Of a stretch of DNA of 64,000 nt, positions 14,197-26,437 are shown in pieces. Positions within the stretch are counted from its first letter, which is position 1. Every line of letters begins with the position of its first letter. Location of the stretch: contig VWYX01000666.1 in NCBI GenBank assembly GCA_013396525.1, positions 251,263-315,262 on the forward strand, read 5' to 3'. The notes under the pieces are model-generated. The model made no database searches, was not told the DNA's origin, and saw nothing but the letters and a program-made list of their open reading frames with translations. The position numbers and the translations under genes were made by a program. Origin of the DNA: Chaetorhynchus papuensis. Lineage: Eukaryota > Chordata > Aves > Passeriformes > Rhipiduridae.

Positions 14197-14461
14197 TTTC
14201 CTGGCTTTGGCAGGAATAGAGTTAAATTTCTTCCTAGTAGTTGCTGCAGTGCTGTGGTTTGGATTTAGTGTGAAAATAATGTTGATAACACACTGAATTT
14301 TTAGTCGTGCCTAGGTAGTGCTTACCCTGGGTCAAGGACTTCTCAGTTTCCCATGCTCTGCCAGCAAGGAGGTGCACAAGAAGCTGGGAAGGAGCATGGT
14401 CAGGAGAAGCTGACCTGAACTGGCCAAAGGGCCATTCCATACCATGGAATGGCACACTCAG

Positions 14462-14468
14462 TATATAA
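14462..14468 (+). promoter_or_regulatory. TATA box of the LTR
   Basis: TATATAA in the context agtatataaactggg, at the position where ERVL LTRs carry their core promoter. Transcription would start about 25-30 bases downstream. Whether it is still active in this copy cannot be judged. Confidence 0.75.
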
Positions 14469-14647
14469 ACTGGGAGAATTGGCTCTGAGTGACTGATGTC
14501 TGCTTGGGACTGGGCTGGGCATCGATCAGTGGGTGGTAGGAAACTGTGCTGTGCATCACTTGTTCTGCTTGGGGTTTATTTCTCTCTCTTTTTATAAATC
14601 TCACTTTTCATTCTATTATTATAATTATATTTGATTTTATTTCAATT

Positions 14648-14653
14648 ATTAAA
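14648..14653 (+). terminator. LTR polyadenylation signal ATTAAA
   Basis: ATTAAA in caattattaaactgttcttatctc, the conserved R-region signal of this LTR family. The same word is present in the 3' LTR remnant at 16690-16695. Confidence 0.7.
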
Positions 14654-14783
14654 CTGTTCTTATCTCAACCCACAGGTTCTACCATTTTTTCTGATTTTTC
14701 TCCTCATCCAGTGGGGGTTGTGTAGGCTGTGAGTGAGTGTCTGTGTGGTATTTAGTTGACAACTGGGTTAAGCCAAGACAGTC

Positions 14784-14805
14784 TTTTTGCCCAACATGGG
14801 GCTTA
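14784..14805 (+). other. Degenerate primer-binding-site region
   Basis: Directly after the LTR the sequence reads tttttgcccaacatggggc. Its position and general form match the tRNA primer-binding site that follows the 5' LTR in retroviral elements. It has changed too much to assign the primer tRNA safely. Confidence 0.6.
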
Positions 14806-14982
14806 GTGGGTTGAGTTAATGACAAGTCTGCCTAAAATGTGTTAGAAAAAATTTGTTATAAGCATTTATTATACTTAATAGTCACTGGTCACAACAATTT
14901 CTTTGCTCTCAAAGTTGATGTGGCTGTTTTTAAGTTGCATTATGTAATCCCTTACTTGCAGTACATGTTCCCTGTTGAGTTG

Positions 14983-15010
14983 TTTAATACCTGTGGGAAC
15001 AGGTATTAAA
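14983..15010. repeat. Perfect hairpin, 12-base stem and 4-base loop
   Basis: TTTAATACCTGT, loop GGGA, then ACAGGTATTAAA. It lies about 200 bases downstream of the primer-binding-site region, in the leader or early interior of the ERVL element. In RNA it would be a stable stem; in DNA a small inverted repeat. Confidence 0.85.
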
Positions 15011-16029
15011 GGTTATCACGTTGTTGTACTTTGTAACAAACCCTGGCTTATGATGTGATAGAATTGCTGGTTGTGAAACTAATCTGGTATAATCAGCATT
15101 GCTGTCATAGCCATACTCCAGGAAACTATAAGTTTTTTACCTTTTACCTTTTCTCCTCTGAGACCCAGATCATGGCAGAGGCACTTCCCTTTCTCTTCTC
15201 CTTCTCCTCCAGGATAATAACAATAGCTGTTCAGAATTTTGAATGTCCTTGAGATGTTCAAACCACCATATTCCTATTGCTGTATCTTCTGAATGTGTTC
15301 CAGGTCTTATTTAAGGTAAAACAACTGTTTAAGAATGCCACCCAGACATCTGGTGAACCCAAGGCTGGATAGTCAGGAGTGGCAGAGTGTGTGAGCTTAT
15401 AGGGGCAAGTACCGAATTCCAGCAGTTTAAAGAGGGTATGTCCTACCCCCCACCCAGCATCTCAGCTATTAACAGTAAGTGTTGTCTTGTGGAAGAGAGA
15501 GGCCACAGAATGTGTTTACCACAGGGTACTCCGTGCTTTTACCTGGAGGACCACGGAGAGAAAGCAGGATGGAAAATACACCTCAGCCCCAGAGACATGG
15601 GCATGTGAGACAAGGAAAAACAATCACAAATGGGGGTTCTTCAGGAAAGTTGCTGCTTCAGTCTCCAGTGAGCAGTTCCCCAGACATAGTGGAATAGCTG
15701 ATCTTGCTCCTGATCCTGTGTAAAGGAATTCTAATCTATTTTTACAAGAAATAAATGGAGAACCCCATGACCAGGACTAGAGGGGCCCTGTCTCCTGCCG
15801 TGTGGAGGAGAGGAACAACCAGGTTTAGTGGACTGTGTGGATTAAATGGCCTGGCAACCCTTCCTCCTGCCACCTCCCCCTCAAAGATGGGGGAAAGGAG
15901 CTGTGTACCTTGCCTGGTCTCTTGGATGACCCTTCTATTGTGACACTGCTGAATGTTGAGGAACAGCAGCTGCTGCTGGTGATCACAACAGTGCACAGGT
16001 GGTGACATCTCACCAACAGACACCCCCCT

Positions 16030-16672
16030 GGTGCCCATTCACAGCCTAATCTGTCAACTGGAGACCCAAGGAATCACCAGCAGGGCCCACTCAACCCTTT
16101 AATAGCCCTATATGGCAGTGCAAAGTTCTCATGGAAAGTGGGCACTAACAGGACATCTAACAGGAGATTATCGTGGCCTGAACGAAGTCACCCTGCCACT
16201 GAGTGCTGCCGTTCTGGACATGCTGGAACTTCAATAGCAACTCAAGGCAAAGGCAGCCAAGTGGTAAAGCACAGCTGGTATCACTAATGGATTTTTCTCA
16301 ATCCCATTGGTGGCAGAGAGCAGGCCACAGTTTTCTTACAGTTGTGGGGGTGTCCAGTACACCTGGAATTGACAGTCCCAGGGGTGGGCACACAGCTCTG
16401 CCATCTGCCATGGACTGATCCAGACTGCACTGGAATAGGGTGAAGATGGGGAACACCTCAATACATAGATGACATTGTCATGTGAGGTAACAGAAGAGGA
16501 AGTTTTGAGAAGGGGAATAAAATAGTCTAAATCCCTCGGAAAGCCAGTTTTGCCCTAAAGCAAAGTAAGGTCTAGGATCCTGCTGGGGAGATCCGCTTTT
16601 CAGGAATAAATTGGCAAGATGGATGAGAGATGGATGGTTCTCAGATCCCAATGGGTGTGATCAACAATAATA
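16030..16672 (+). pseudogene. Reverse-transcriptase fragment with YIDD box
   Basis: The catalytic YIDD box is readable at 16462-16473 (tac ata gat gac). A TGA stop follows three codons later (16483-16485). The fragment includes the finger and palm part upstream (around 16,160-16,440) and ends near 16,672, where sequence passes directly to LTR. Thumb, connection, RNase H and integrase are missing. Reverse transcriptase copies the retroviral RNA into DNA; this copy cannot. Confidence 0.8.
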
Positions 16673-16791
16673 ACAATTTTATTTCAATTATTAAACTGGT
16701 CTTATCTCAACCCACACCCCATGGAGGGTGAGATGGGTGAGTCAGCAGCTGCATGGTGTTTATTAGTTGCTGGCTGGGGTTAAACCCTGAA
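16673..16791 (+). repeat. Truncated 3' LTR (end of R and U5)
   Basis: Only about 115-120 bases remain of an LTR whose partner is about 584 bases. 16677-16716 matches 14635-14674 at 39 of 40 positions. The end reads gttgctggctggggttaaaccctga, which corresponds to the 5' LTR end. All of U3 and most of R are gone, so the junction with pol is a deletion breakpoint. Confidence 0.82.
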
Positions 16792-18194
16792 AAGTCGAGA
16801 ATCAGTAAAACTAGTATGGCATATAACTGGGAGCTGATTTGGGCTGTAAAAGTAGCTTTTGGAAAACGAGAATATCCTAAGTAAGCCAGAAAAGTCAGTC
16901 CTAGGACGGTGAGATTTCTCATTCCTATGGCACTAAAACAGACTTCTGTAAAGCTTTCCTCCGCTGAAATTAGCTATTTTATTTTTGTACTAGTAAATCA
17001 TATCTTTGTATTCAACTAGAACAGAGTATGTTTTACTCTGAACTTATTAGCAATTATTAGAAATAATAGGTAATAATGTTTCTTATGCTGTTGCCTCAAT
17101 TATAGTTGCTTATGTTAATGCTAACATTTAGTTTTAAATACAGAGATTTTATTTTAACTGTATAACACTTGGAGGAAGATGGAATCTTACAATGGAGGTT
17201 TGTTTATGGTTGTTTCTTTTTAGAAAATATTTAGAAATATCAGTGTGGCAGTTATCTTAAATGAATCCATAATGATTGAATGCATATGGAACGTTCTTAA
17301 TATGTGTTGGGTAAAGAACAATAGTTAACCAATTATAGGACTAGTTTATCTTTAAGCTGTTTTATTTTGTAGTAGTTTATCTTCAAACCTGTCAATAACT
17401 TAGAGGGTATAATGTAACATTGTTTTGAAAATGGTGCTTGTATTGTTTAAGAAAAAAAAAGATTGTGAAAGTGTTTGGCTGCATGTATCTACCACAAATG
17501 ACTCGTTCATTTGTAGACACCTACACTGTACAGCTCAGACACAGGCACAGGGAAGCTGAGCTTTAGATTCCCTCCACCTTCACTTGAGTAAGACAGATGT
17601 TTTCAGGGGGGACTTATTCCGCCCTGAAATAGGCAGCTATCAAAGCCATACATACTAAGTCCTGCCATAATTGGCAAAGATAGCACAGCAAGCCCTTAGG
17701 AATAATAGCCAACACATAAAGGGGGTGAAGAGAAAGTATATTCCTCATGGTGGAGCAATAGTTTTTGAAAACTCAGCCTACCTCAAATCTGGGAGAAGAA
17801 GCAATGGAGCTTCCTGTGTATCCCTGTATTCTGTGTTTTGTTTTGCCTGTGCACCTGCACCTGTCAGTGGTGTGTGAATGTCTGTGCTGTGCTAAGGCTC
17901 CTTTGTATTAATTACATGCCTACACCATCTCTCCTCAGCAGTTCTTCACTGGTGTATGCAAGGGAATGAGATCAGGTTGAGAGGAGTTTTTATTCATCTC
18001 TATGTCACTCTGTGGGGCTGCACATAAGGCTTTGGTGTTGCAAGGATCTTGGGAAACTGGAAAGGTGTTAATGGAGGGCTCCTGCAATGAGCAGGAGCTG
18101 GAATTCGCATCCTGTGTGATGTTGAAGGAACTGGGCTTTTCCAATTGGGAAGAAATGCCTTGAAAGCATTTACAGATATGGCAGAGTCTTCCAA
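16792..18194. other. Non-coding stretch, no gene seen
   Basis: AT-rich sequence with many stop codons. An A-run lies near 17,450. I see no gene, RNA or recognised repeat. Confidence 0.6.
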
Positions 18195-18465
18195 GTTGTG
18201 ATGGAGAATATAACGAGTGGCAACAGAAGATGGTGTATGAGGAGGTTTAGGCTGCACATCAGAAAAAGAACTTCAGTAGGTGGATCATGTGGCACTGGGA
18301 CAGGTCACCCAAAGTCCCCATTCTTGAATGTTTTTCAAGACTTGGCTTGACAAAACTCCAGATGACCTAATGGTACAATGTTGGTAACAGTCTTGGTTTG
18401 AGCAGAATGCTAGATGGACCTCAGATTTACAAGGCTTCATGGCACCATTTCTATGATTTTGTGCT
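18195..18465 (+). mobile_element. Old, diverged CR1 LINE fragment
   Basis: The stretch aggaggtttaggctgcacat (18,239-18,258) followed by a frame like G-x-W-x-R-x-P-K-x-P-x-x-x-x-F corresponds to the CR1 ORF2 carboxy-terminal coding region. The fragment ends with accatttctatgattttgtg (18,443-18,462), a decayed form of the CR1 3' repeat. It is clearly more diverged than the other CR1 copies here, so it is probably older. Boundaries are approximate. Confidence 0.72.
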
Positions 18466-21400
18466 TTTCCTTTTATAAGATGACGCTGCTGTGATGTTCC
18501 TCCTTTCTGACTCACCCTCAGCTATGTAGAATGATCTTACTGCTTGTTTGCAATCCAAATGATTGCACTTCAAAAAGCATTAAGGCAAAAAGATGAGAAG
18601 GAACTGGCATTCTGCCTCTCCTGAAAGGTCCATGAATTTTGGTATTAACATTTCTGAAAGAATCTGCAACTGAAATTTTTTTCTGTCAGTGGTAGGAAAG
18701 GTGTCAGTCTATAAACTGCATGGGAAATTTGCAATCACAAAATTGTGGTTTTAATTGCAAGGTAGTAGGAGAGAATGATAGCTCTGGACCTCCACTATTT
18801 ATGCCTTTCTGTGTGTGCTTAGAAGCAGACAGGTAATCAATGTACGGACTTAAACGTGGATGTTATAAATTTACTTAATTCCTGCTATCCGAGGGACTGT
18901 TGGTATAGTAAAACACTAACAATTAAAACTTGTACATAAAGCTTTGTGGATCCAACAAATCCTCTAACTGCAGCCTGAATAAAATGTCAGTAAAAAAACT
19001 TAACAGTGTCCTCTTTACTAATTAAACAGTCTAACTCAGTGTCATAACCATTTAAATCCTGGGAATGTCTTCTGGAAAGAAGGTAAAATACAGTACTTGA
19101 CTTTGAAGTGCATCTGCAAAAGGGTTTTAAATTTGTTTCCTTTTAAACCTTGGCTGACAAAAATCTGGAGAAAAAATGTTGTTTGATAAAGTTTATTTGG
19201 AAAGCAGATGCTTGCTGAGTCAGAGTTCATGGGATCAGAATATTTTACACTGATTATATCAGGCAGCAGCTGTGGCTCTGATTCATGTGCCAGGTTTGCA
19301 TTAAAAAAGGATATTTCTTCTGGGACCAATCAAAAATACTAATATTTGATCAAGGAATTACTAGCTGAATCTTTATTAATTGCATAGTGAGATGTTCTGT
19401 GACCTTTATTTAAGATGATTCTTCAGCGGCTAAAAATTAGCTAATCTGTTTCATTTAGAGCAGACTAACCTCAGAAATATCATTAGGAACTAAGCATCTG
19501 CTCATCAATCAAAAAACTTTTTTATGGGAAGAGCTCTTAGTTGATACTTCTTAAGAAGACAAAAGAGACTCCCAGATGAAGTAAGTCCATCAAAATAGCA
19601 AATGAAAATTAAGGATACATCTGGATTTGATGCAAAGGTAAAGATAAAACTTCATTATGTAGGATGGAAGTAATTAAATTGCTTTTTCAAGTTACTGTGG
19701 GGATACAGAGCATGTTTTCATAACCTCTGCAATCTTTAGAATAACAGGTTCAATAAAGATTGGATTTCACTGTCGGATTTTATTTCCTTTATTCAGTACA
19801 CTTGCTCAAGAAATCATGGAAGTGACTTCAATCTCCACTAGGTATGTCTTCATAAAAGATAATCATAATTATTTTCAAAAAATGTCAGACCCTGGTACAG
19901 GGAAGGCAATGCCAATTAAAATGTATAAAAGTTGCTGTGTGTCTCGCTTTCTGCTGTGTAAAGCACGTTGACTTCAGTGAAGGCTCTAGTGCAAGGTAGA
20001 GGTGAGGCTAAGTCGGCATTCCTCATTCCCAAGGCTCTTCTTCATCAGCCTACAATTTCTCAGGTTTAGTGTATTTGGGACTCACTTTGCCAGCTCTGTT
20101 GCCTTCCCAAGTAAGAATTTGGACCTTTTCCACAGCATTAATATATTTTGCAGTCATAGGTAAATAAATTTTTTTTTTTTATTTTCATGGGCTCTTTCAT
20201 TTTCATGAACTCTTCATTGGTTTGTGAATTTAATTTCTTCCAAAAAATATTCTTTTAAGTAGAAAATATGATTCTCTGCCCTAAGATGTTAAGAAACCAT
20301 GGTCATTTTTGTAGGAGGCAGATTAAAAGGTGGAAAGAAGGGAAGACTTTTACCTGTTAACTGTAAGCTTGTGAGTTGCTTGGACTAGCAATCTGGTCAT
20401 GTTTGGCTTTTTAGAGAGTGAACAGAAAGGGGGTTCAGAAACAGCTCAGGGCGTGGTTCCAAAGTCATGTGACCAGCTTTTAACATAGGCCTTTCATTAA
20501 GTTACATGTGTGTTTGAAATTGGATGAAAACAAAGATTATTCTCTTGAGTTTGTACACTGATTTTATTTTTAAGCACTTTTTCAAAATTATGCATTGTTG
20601 AATGAGCCAGTTGATGGGAATAGTTTGCCCATTCTTCTAAACAAAATGTTCCTGGTACAGCAAGCTGGAGGGGTATTTCCCTGTTTTGCTTCACTTGTTA
20701 GTCTTCAGGCAGAAAAATGAATACGAAGTATAGCATTTTCTCTCACCAGGAGTGCATCTATCATGAGGGTGTTGCCACTGTCTGATACACTGTTGAATGT
20801 AGTGGGATTTCTTTTTCTTAGTTTTTCGATTTTTCTGCTTGAACTGCATAGAAAACTTACCAGTAAACATACAGTAAGTATAGTGATGAAAAACTTAAAA
20901 AGTTGTAAATATAAAAACAGAATTCTCTGCTTCACTTTACTGCTCCTTCCTTTTTTCACAACCATATATTGCAGTCCTTAAGAGTATGTTTCCAGTGCAC
21001 TCATTTTCCACTTGGTGTGCATGCTGGAAAGTGAATGAGGGTGCATATGGAGTTCAGAAGTTCCAAGGTCCAGAATCTGCTTGCTTGTTTTTCCTTATTA
21101 ATATACACCCTATTTGGGTTTTGATAAATGTAGTTTTTCTCCATTTTGTAGCAGCAAGAAAGGAAGGACAAGTATTTTTGACTGGTGGAGATGACATTGT
21201 TTGAAAGGATCTTGGCTGCTTTAGCATTTCCTTGTGGTTGGAGACGCCATCTAGGAGAAAAAATGCAGTGCTCCTGCTGAGCAGGGAACGTGCAGTGAAT
21301 TTCACCTCTGTCAATGAGAATATCTGTTTCTCTAAGCACTTCACCTTATGTCTTGTGGTCTTATTTTGGAAACAAAAAACCAAACACACAAAGGCCCCCC

Positions 21401-23734
21401 TGCCATTTGCAGCCGTGATTGGAATTTGCTCAGGTAAGTAGAGAAAGCAGAAGTCATCACAGGCATGTGCAGAAGTATCTCCAGTGATGCAAGGGTTCTG
21501 TAGAGCAGCAGCTCTGGACACACACTTAAATGTGCTCGCAGGGACAGAGCCTGAACTTTGCCCTTTCTTCTTCAAAAGTGGGTTTAGTTGCAGATTTAAC
21601 AGGGTCTCTGTGAGGCTGGAGATTTTGCTTGGCTTGGTCTGTTTTGTTTGGATTTTTAAATAGTAGGGCAAAAACTGCAGTTCTGTTTCGAAGCAATTTG
21701 ACTGTAAACTATATATAAGACAACAATATTTAGGACAAAACAGCCAGTGGTTTATTGTCTTTTCATTGCTATTTCATCTCTGCTATTTAAATACGATGTA
21801 GTAGGCTTGCTAGTAAGTCTGTGAAGAATCTGATAATCAAGGGTCTTTGAGGTCTATAAATTAAATCTTTTCAGTGACTATTAATTGAGATTGTGTTTGA
21901 GCTCTAGAGGATTTACAACAGATGCATGGTTTACTAAACAACCCTAAATTGTGGTAAGTCTGTGTGTTTTTCTCCTGCTATAGTTTTGAAGCTACTAAAA
22001 GGATCATGTGAAAAGGAAATATGCATTTTAAATGCATTTAAATGAATAATCTGAATGTTCCTCTGTATAAAAAGGCACATATAAGCACTCAACATTATGT
22101 CCATAAGTATGACTACATCAGCCCTCTTGTTATCACGAAGCAAGGAGATGAGAATGTGTCTGTTGTTCTTGCTAGTTTTGAGTTTTCCATCAAATAAATC
22201 AATACGAAACTTTTGAAAGACACTGAGTTTTTTGGGGGTTTTTTACATGTTTTTTAAACTTTCTCACATGTCTTTTGGTTGATCCTGGCCTCTCTTCTCA
22301 TCAAAAGACCAGTAGATTCTAAGCAGGACTGCATTTGCATTTCCCTTCAGCCATGTGATTGCCTGCTGAAACGTGCAGACATACGTTTTGCCACACTGTT
22401 TGCAGATTTGCTTTTGATGCATATAAGTGCTATGGAACTTGAATTGATGCACAACTTGACAGTTGTTGTGCTTTAAAATAATTGGTATGGAATTTTTTGC
22501 TGGTAAAACTGGGAGAAGGAATTAATGAGAGATATTTTTTCATTTGATGTTTTAGTGCTAAGCTGCTCTGAACTTTTTATGTCCTTTTTTCCTGAATTCT
22601 TCCTTATCCTACCTAATAATTAGTAACTGCAAAAAATAGCTCATACGAAAGAGATGAGGTTTCTTGTTCTGATAATAAGTGGTAGAGCAGTTTTATTTTG
22701 CACTGTGTCTGTTGTACAGTGTGTACCTCAAGATTTCAGTAATTAAGCAAGGGAGGAGATGAGGAGGGAAATACTCCTGTGGTGAGAAGGTGCTCTGAGG
22801 TTTCCTTGGTTTTTATCAGTGAAGACATGCAAGACTGCAATTATTTTTTCTTGTTTAATTTAAATCAGGGAGCTTAATCATATTTCAATGCCAAATTAAA
22901 TGCTGGTGCATTTATAATTTGGTGTATTTAAAATTTGCTTCTGTTGTAGTAGAAGGTGTTTTTTTAGCATCCCTATCAATAGAGGAATGTGCTTTTGCAG
23001 TTTAGAAGGAAATGGTTTGGGGTTTATATGTATTGTAAAAGTAAGATACAAAGACTAACTCACTGCTATCTCATGCTTGCAGGTCTGTGATTACAGCATC
23101 CACTTGCTTTATTTTCAGCAGCTTTTCATAGCAGTGTTTAATTCTGTAGGATCATTCAATTTGCTTCGTCTTTCTGTCCCTGAAAGACTGAGTCTGATTT
23201 CTCTTCTGATAAAAAGGTTCATGCAGAAGTCAAGGCTTCTAACTTCCAAAGACTTTGGAGTCCTAGTAGCACCTCCTTGAGATATTTAATTAAACTTCTA
23301 AATCTGAAGTTTTCAAAGTAAGCGCCCTTCACTTTTCAAATATAATTAATTGTGCAGTGAGTTAGGAGGGTTATGTGAGGGTAAACTCTCCTACATGTGA
23401 TAGCTTGAGTAACGCTGGGTAGAGCTGGAAGAAGAGCAATGGGATGCTCACACTCATAAAATCCTCCTTCCTCAAGACAATTTACAACACAGTGCCAAAA
23501 TAACAATTAAAGAAGTGCTTTGTTGGTACCTGATGGCTGTGTCCAAACTGGCCCTAACCACGATAGCAGGAGCACACTGTTTCTCTGTTCTGCTGTCTCC
23601 TGTGCATACCAAGTCCATGGAAGGATGCTTTTGAGTGTTCCTGGCAGCCTATGAAGCTGCTTGAGTGCATGCTAGTGATAAGTGTATCTTCTCCAGGGTA
23701 TGCTTAGGCTCATGGGATCACATGCATTTCCAGT

Positions 23735-23840
23735 GATGTTTTTCAAGAGAGAAGAATCCAGCCTTGCTGATGACCCTTTCTTTTCCTACACTGACAGAAG
23801 TGAGAATGTTTCTACAAATGATTAACCATTTCTATTTGGT
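23735..23840. repeat. Diverged direct repeat, copy 1
   Basis: Contains ttcttttcctacactgacag followed by aagtgagaatgtttctac and aaatgattaaccattt. The same order of words, with scattered substitutions, occurs about 1,050 bases downstream in the same orientation. It could be an old local duplication or two copies of an unrecognised dispersed repeat. Confidence 0.6.
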
Positions 23841-24786
23841 TTGCACATCACTGAGCTCCAGCAATACTCATTATAATGTATGATTGAGGAAATGGTTTGG
23901 GATGTTTTAAATGTAACAACCTAGCAGCTTCTTTGAAGAATACTTTATTCACTGATGTTTTCCAGTATGACAATGAAAAGTTAGTAAATGCAGTTTTAAA
24001 GACTCTGAATTTATTTACCTCCTGTTCTCATTGAAAAGATTCAAAGCCTGGCAGGTACCTGTCTTTAAAATCTGTAGTGTAAATGTCACATGAGATTATA
24101 TTTTCAACTAAAACAAAAGTCTGCAAAAATGACATGTTGGTCAGAGAACAAATAGAATAATATTTTCTGTTTATGGGGCAATTCAATTCAAAATAGAAAA
24201 CTATACTTCCTTAATATTTTTCTTCTCTTTAGTGAAACTGTAGGCAATCAAATGTTTATCCTAAATGCAAACTCAAATAGCTGACAACACTTTCAGAGAA
24301 ATGAATGGTACATAAGCATTTCATCTTAAGATTTCTTTTTCTTTCCTCAAAGTTTGTGTCTCTTTGGGTAAGTTACGCAGACAAAAAAATGTTCAGAAAA
24401 AAAAAATATGGCTATAGGTATTATAGTACCAGCAGTTAAAAACTGTGTTGAAAAAATTCCAGTGCAAAGCAAAGTGACTGTAGATACCTGCAATACAGGT
24501 CAGGCAGAAAAGGGTGGTATTTCCTCATCTGACAGCCAGAGCCATGTGTGGTATGAAGTTCTTCTGGCCATTCTCTCCTCTGTCTGCTTAGTCTTCTCCC
24601 TCACAGTAATGCAGGTGTGCAGGTCTCATCCCTTGCAGTAATGCCTCTGAAAACTGGTTGTAGCCCAAATAATGACTATTTCTAGCTTTTCTTACTTTCT
24701 CAGTTCTGGCAGAACCAATTTCCCATCTTCCTTTGCTGGAGGAACAGGCTTCTCTGTGAGTCTTCATTATGGTAGGCTTTTTAATG

Positions 24787-24890
24787 GTGTGGAAAAGATG
24801 AGAGAATCTTAACATCACTAATGCCTTTTTCTTTTCCTGTACTGTCAGAAATGAGAATGTTTCCATAAATGATTAATCATATCCATTTAC
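24787..24890. repeat. Diverged direct repeat, copy 2
   Basis: Contains ttcttttcctgtactgtcag, then aaatgagaatgtttccat and aaatgattaatcatat, matching copy 1 at 23,735-23,840 at roughly four of five positions by eye in the core. Upstream words (gaaaagatgagagaatctt) also resemble copy 1. Confidence 0.6.
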
Positions 24891-26437
24891 TAAGGCTGTG
24901 TCATAATTGCCTGTAAAAACATGTGGGAAGAGATGTCTGTCTCTATTCTTCATTATTATGTCTACAGAAACTTAGGAGGGCTAAAGAAGCTTTTGGAAAT
25001 GATTTGATTTGTCCTGTTTGTCATGAAGCAACTTTCAGTGTGGAATTTCTTCCCCAGGGCTGGAAATTGCAGCTGTAGAAGTCTCTCTGGTGTCCATCCT
25101 TCTGGAGGATGCTGATCCCAAGCATCCAGGATTCCAGAGAGCTTGCTAGGCAGGGTTTTACTCAGCTGTATTAAGGGTCCTCAGTGAAGCAGGGCTCTGC
25201 AGGATTTCTTAAGTGTCTATTTCACATGACAGAGATTATTCCCATAGCGTTGCTGGAACTTGAAGATCATAGGACCTGTTCATGTGTCTTTTTTAAGGCA
25301 AACCTTATAGAGAAAGTCAAAGTTGTATGGTTGTAAGATTGTTAGCCTTAGGAAATGACAAAGGTTGGATGTTGAGATTCCTGTGTCTTCCATTTGTTTG
25401 CGTGATAGCATCACACTGGGCATCAGGTGGCTTCTTGGCAATCTCTGACAGTGCTCTTTGCAGTAGTTCAAGTGTTGTCTTTGCAAAAATGTTCCATTAG
25501 AGACCATCTGTTTCTTGTAGTTCACTCCTTTTTGCACTCTTTGAAGTCCTTATTTTACCAATATTAGTAGTTATAGGCTGGGTAGTGTGTTGTTTGGTGT
25601 GGACCCTGACAGGGTGGTGCTATGTGGCGGACTCACAGCAAGCCCAGAGGTGTAGGTACAGTACCTCAATGTGTCCAGAATATGCACATTAGGGATATCT
25701 TCCTTAAGTGATCATGCATTCTGTTTACCTTTTAGTGGGGTGTTTTCCATTTCTTTTTACAGTGCCCCAAAGTGCAAGTTACTGTGTGCCTGTGAACAGG
25801 GAACAGTGCTTGTATTTCTTGACCATTCATAGTGTTTTATGGCTTGTAGTTCTAGTCTTGTGTCAGAGAGGTGCATTGGCAGAACAATTCTTGAAATACA
25901 GTGACAAACTCAAAAATCACCAAGCTTTTACTCTCTTTTCCCAGTTTGCGTTTGGGGTGCTTGTGTTATGGAAGCAGTTAGATAGTCATGTGATGTGAGC
26001 ATGATATGCCATACCCAACACCCCTCTAGCTCTTTCCTCGAGGACTCTGCTATGATGAAAACCTAATCTGCAAGAAAAATTGTGAGTATTAAAAACAAAC
26101 GAGTAGCTGCTGTGCTCCCTCTGTTTCTCACTTATGACCCTTGTCTAGCCTCCTAAACAAAAGAATGTAGCAATCTGTCACACTAAGTATTCTTGACATC
26201 TCCAAAATGAGCTTCTCCTCCCTCTTTTTTTTTCTCCTTACTTGGATTTAAGTTCTTCCATAATTAAAATCTCTTTGACATCCTGCTTACAGTCATATCC
26301 TGTTGCAGGATTGGTATCCATCTGGCTCACAGCTGATGGATCTTTATACAAACCCACTCTACTCACATCAGACACCACTTGAGAACCCATGACCTTAAAT
26401 ATCACCACAGCTATATTTTTTAACCCCCTACCAAGAG

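Larger units (their letters stand above)
14197..14780 (+). repeat. 5' LTR of ERVL-class element
   Basis: About 584 bases. It starts near tttcctggctttggcagg, where the usual TG terminus appears mutated to TT, and ends at ...gccaagaca. Inside are a TATA box (TATATAA, 14462-14468) in agtatataaactgg and an ATTAAA polyadenylation signal (14648-14653) about 180 bases downstream. This gives the U3-R-U5 order expected of a retroviral promoter and terminator. The start is approximate. Confidence 0.87.
14806..16672 (+). pseudogene. Broken gag/pro/pol interior of ERVL element
   Basis: No continuous frame survives; the longest + frames are about 60-80 codons. The later part has the gene order of an ERVL pol: a protease-proximal portion around 15,780-15,865, an apparent deletion after it (the sequence jumps toward the protease-RT linker by about 15,908), then reverse transcriptase from about 16,030. 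The protein would have been a polyprotein with capsid, protease and reverse transcriptase. Frameshifts, stops and deletions make it inactive. Confidence 0.75.
14197..16791 (+). mobile_element. ERVL-class endogenous retrovirus, internally deleted
   Basis: A decayed provirus in + orientation: 5' LTR, primer-binding-site region, fragments of gag/pro/pol, and the last part of a 3' LTR. A 40-base stretch of the LTR (14635-14674) recurs at 16677-16716 with one mismatch, which ties both ends to one element. Much of the interior is missing. The reverse-transcriptase part runs almost straight into the 3' LTR remnant, so RNase H and integrase are absent, and there are many stops. No convincing target-site duplication was found. 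It is a non-functional fossil. Confidence 0.88.
18466..26437. other. Long non-coding stretch, no gene seen
   Basis: About 8 kb without a supported gene. The longest open frame of the whole window is here (21054-21671, - strand, 205 codons), but it shows no domain, signal peptide or membrane segment. Two related short blocks at 23,735-23,840 and 24,787-24,890 are listed separately. No RNA gene or recognised transposon was found. Confidence 0.55.

Noticed and set aside
14185..16796. Target-site duplication AAAAGT around the ERV
   Set aside because: The word occurs at 14179-14184 and 16791-16796, but it does not abut the 5' LTR start and is a common AT-rich word.
21054..21671. Longest open frame in the window (205 codons, - strand)
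   Set aside because: No signal peptide, membrane segment, domain or repeat pattern, and no splice-site context. Three overlapping frames are open on both strands over the same bases. Likely chance.
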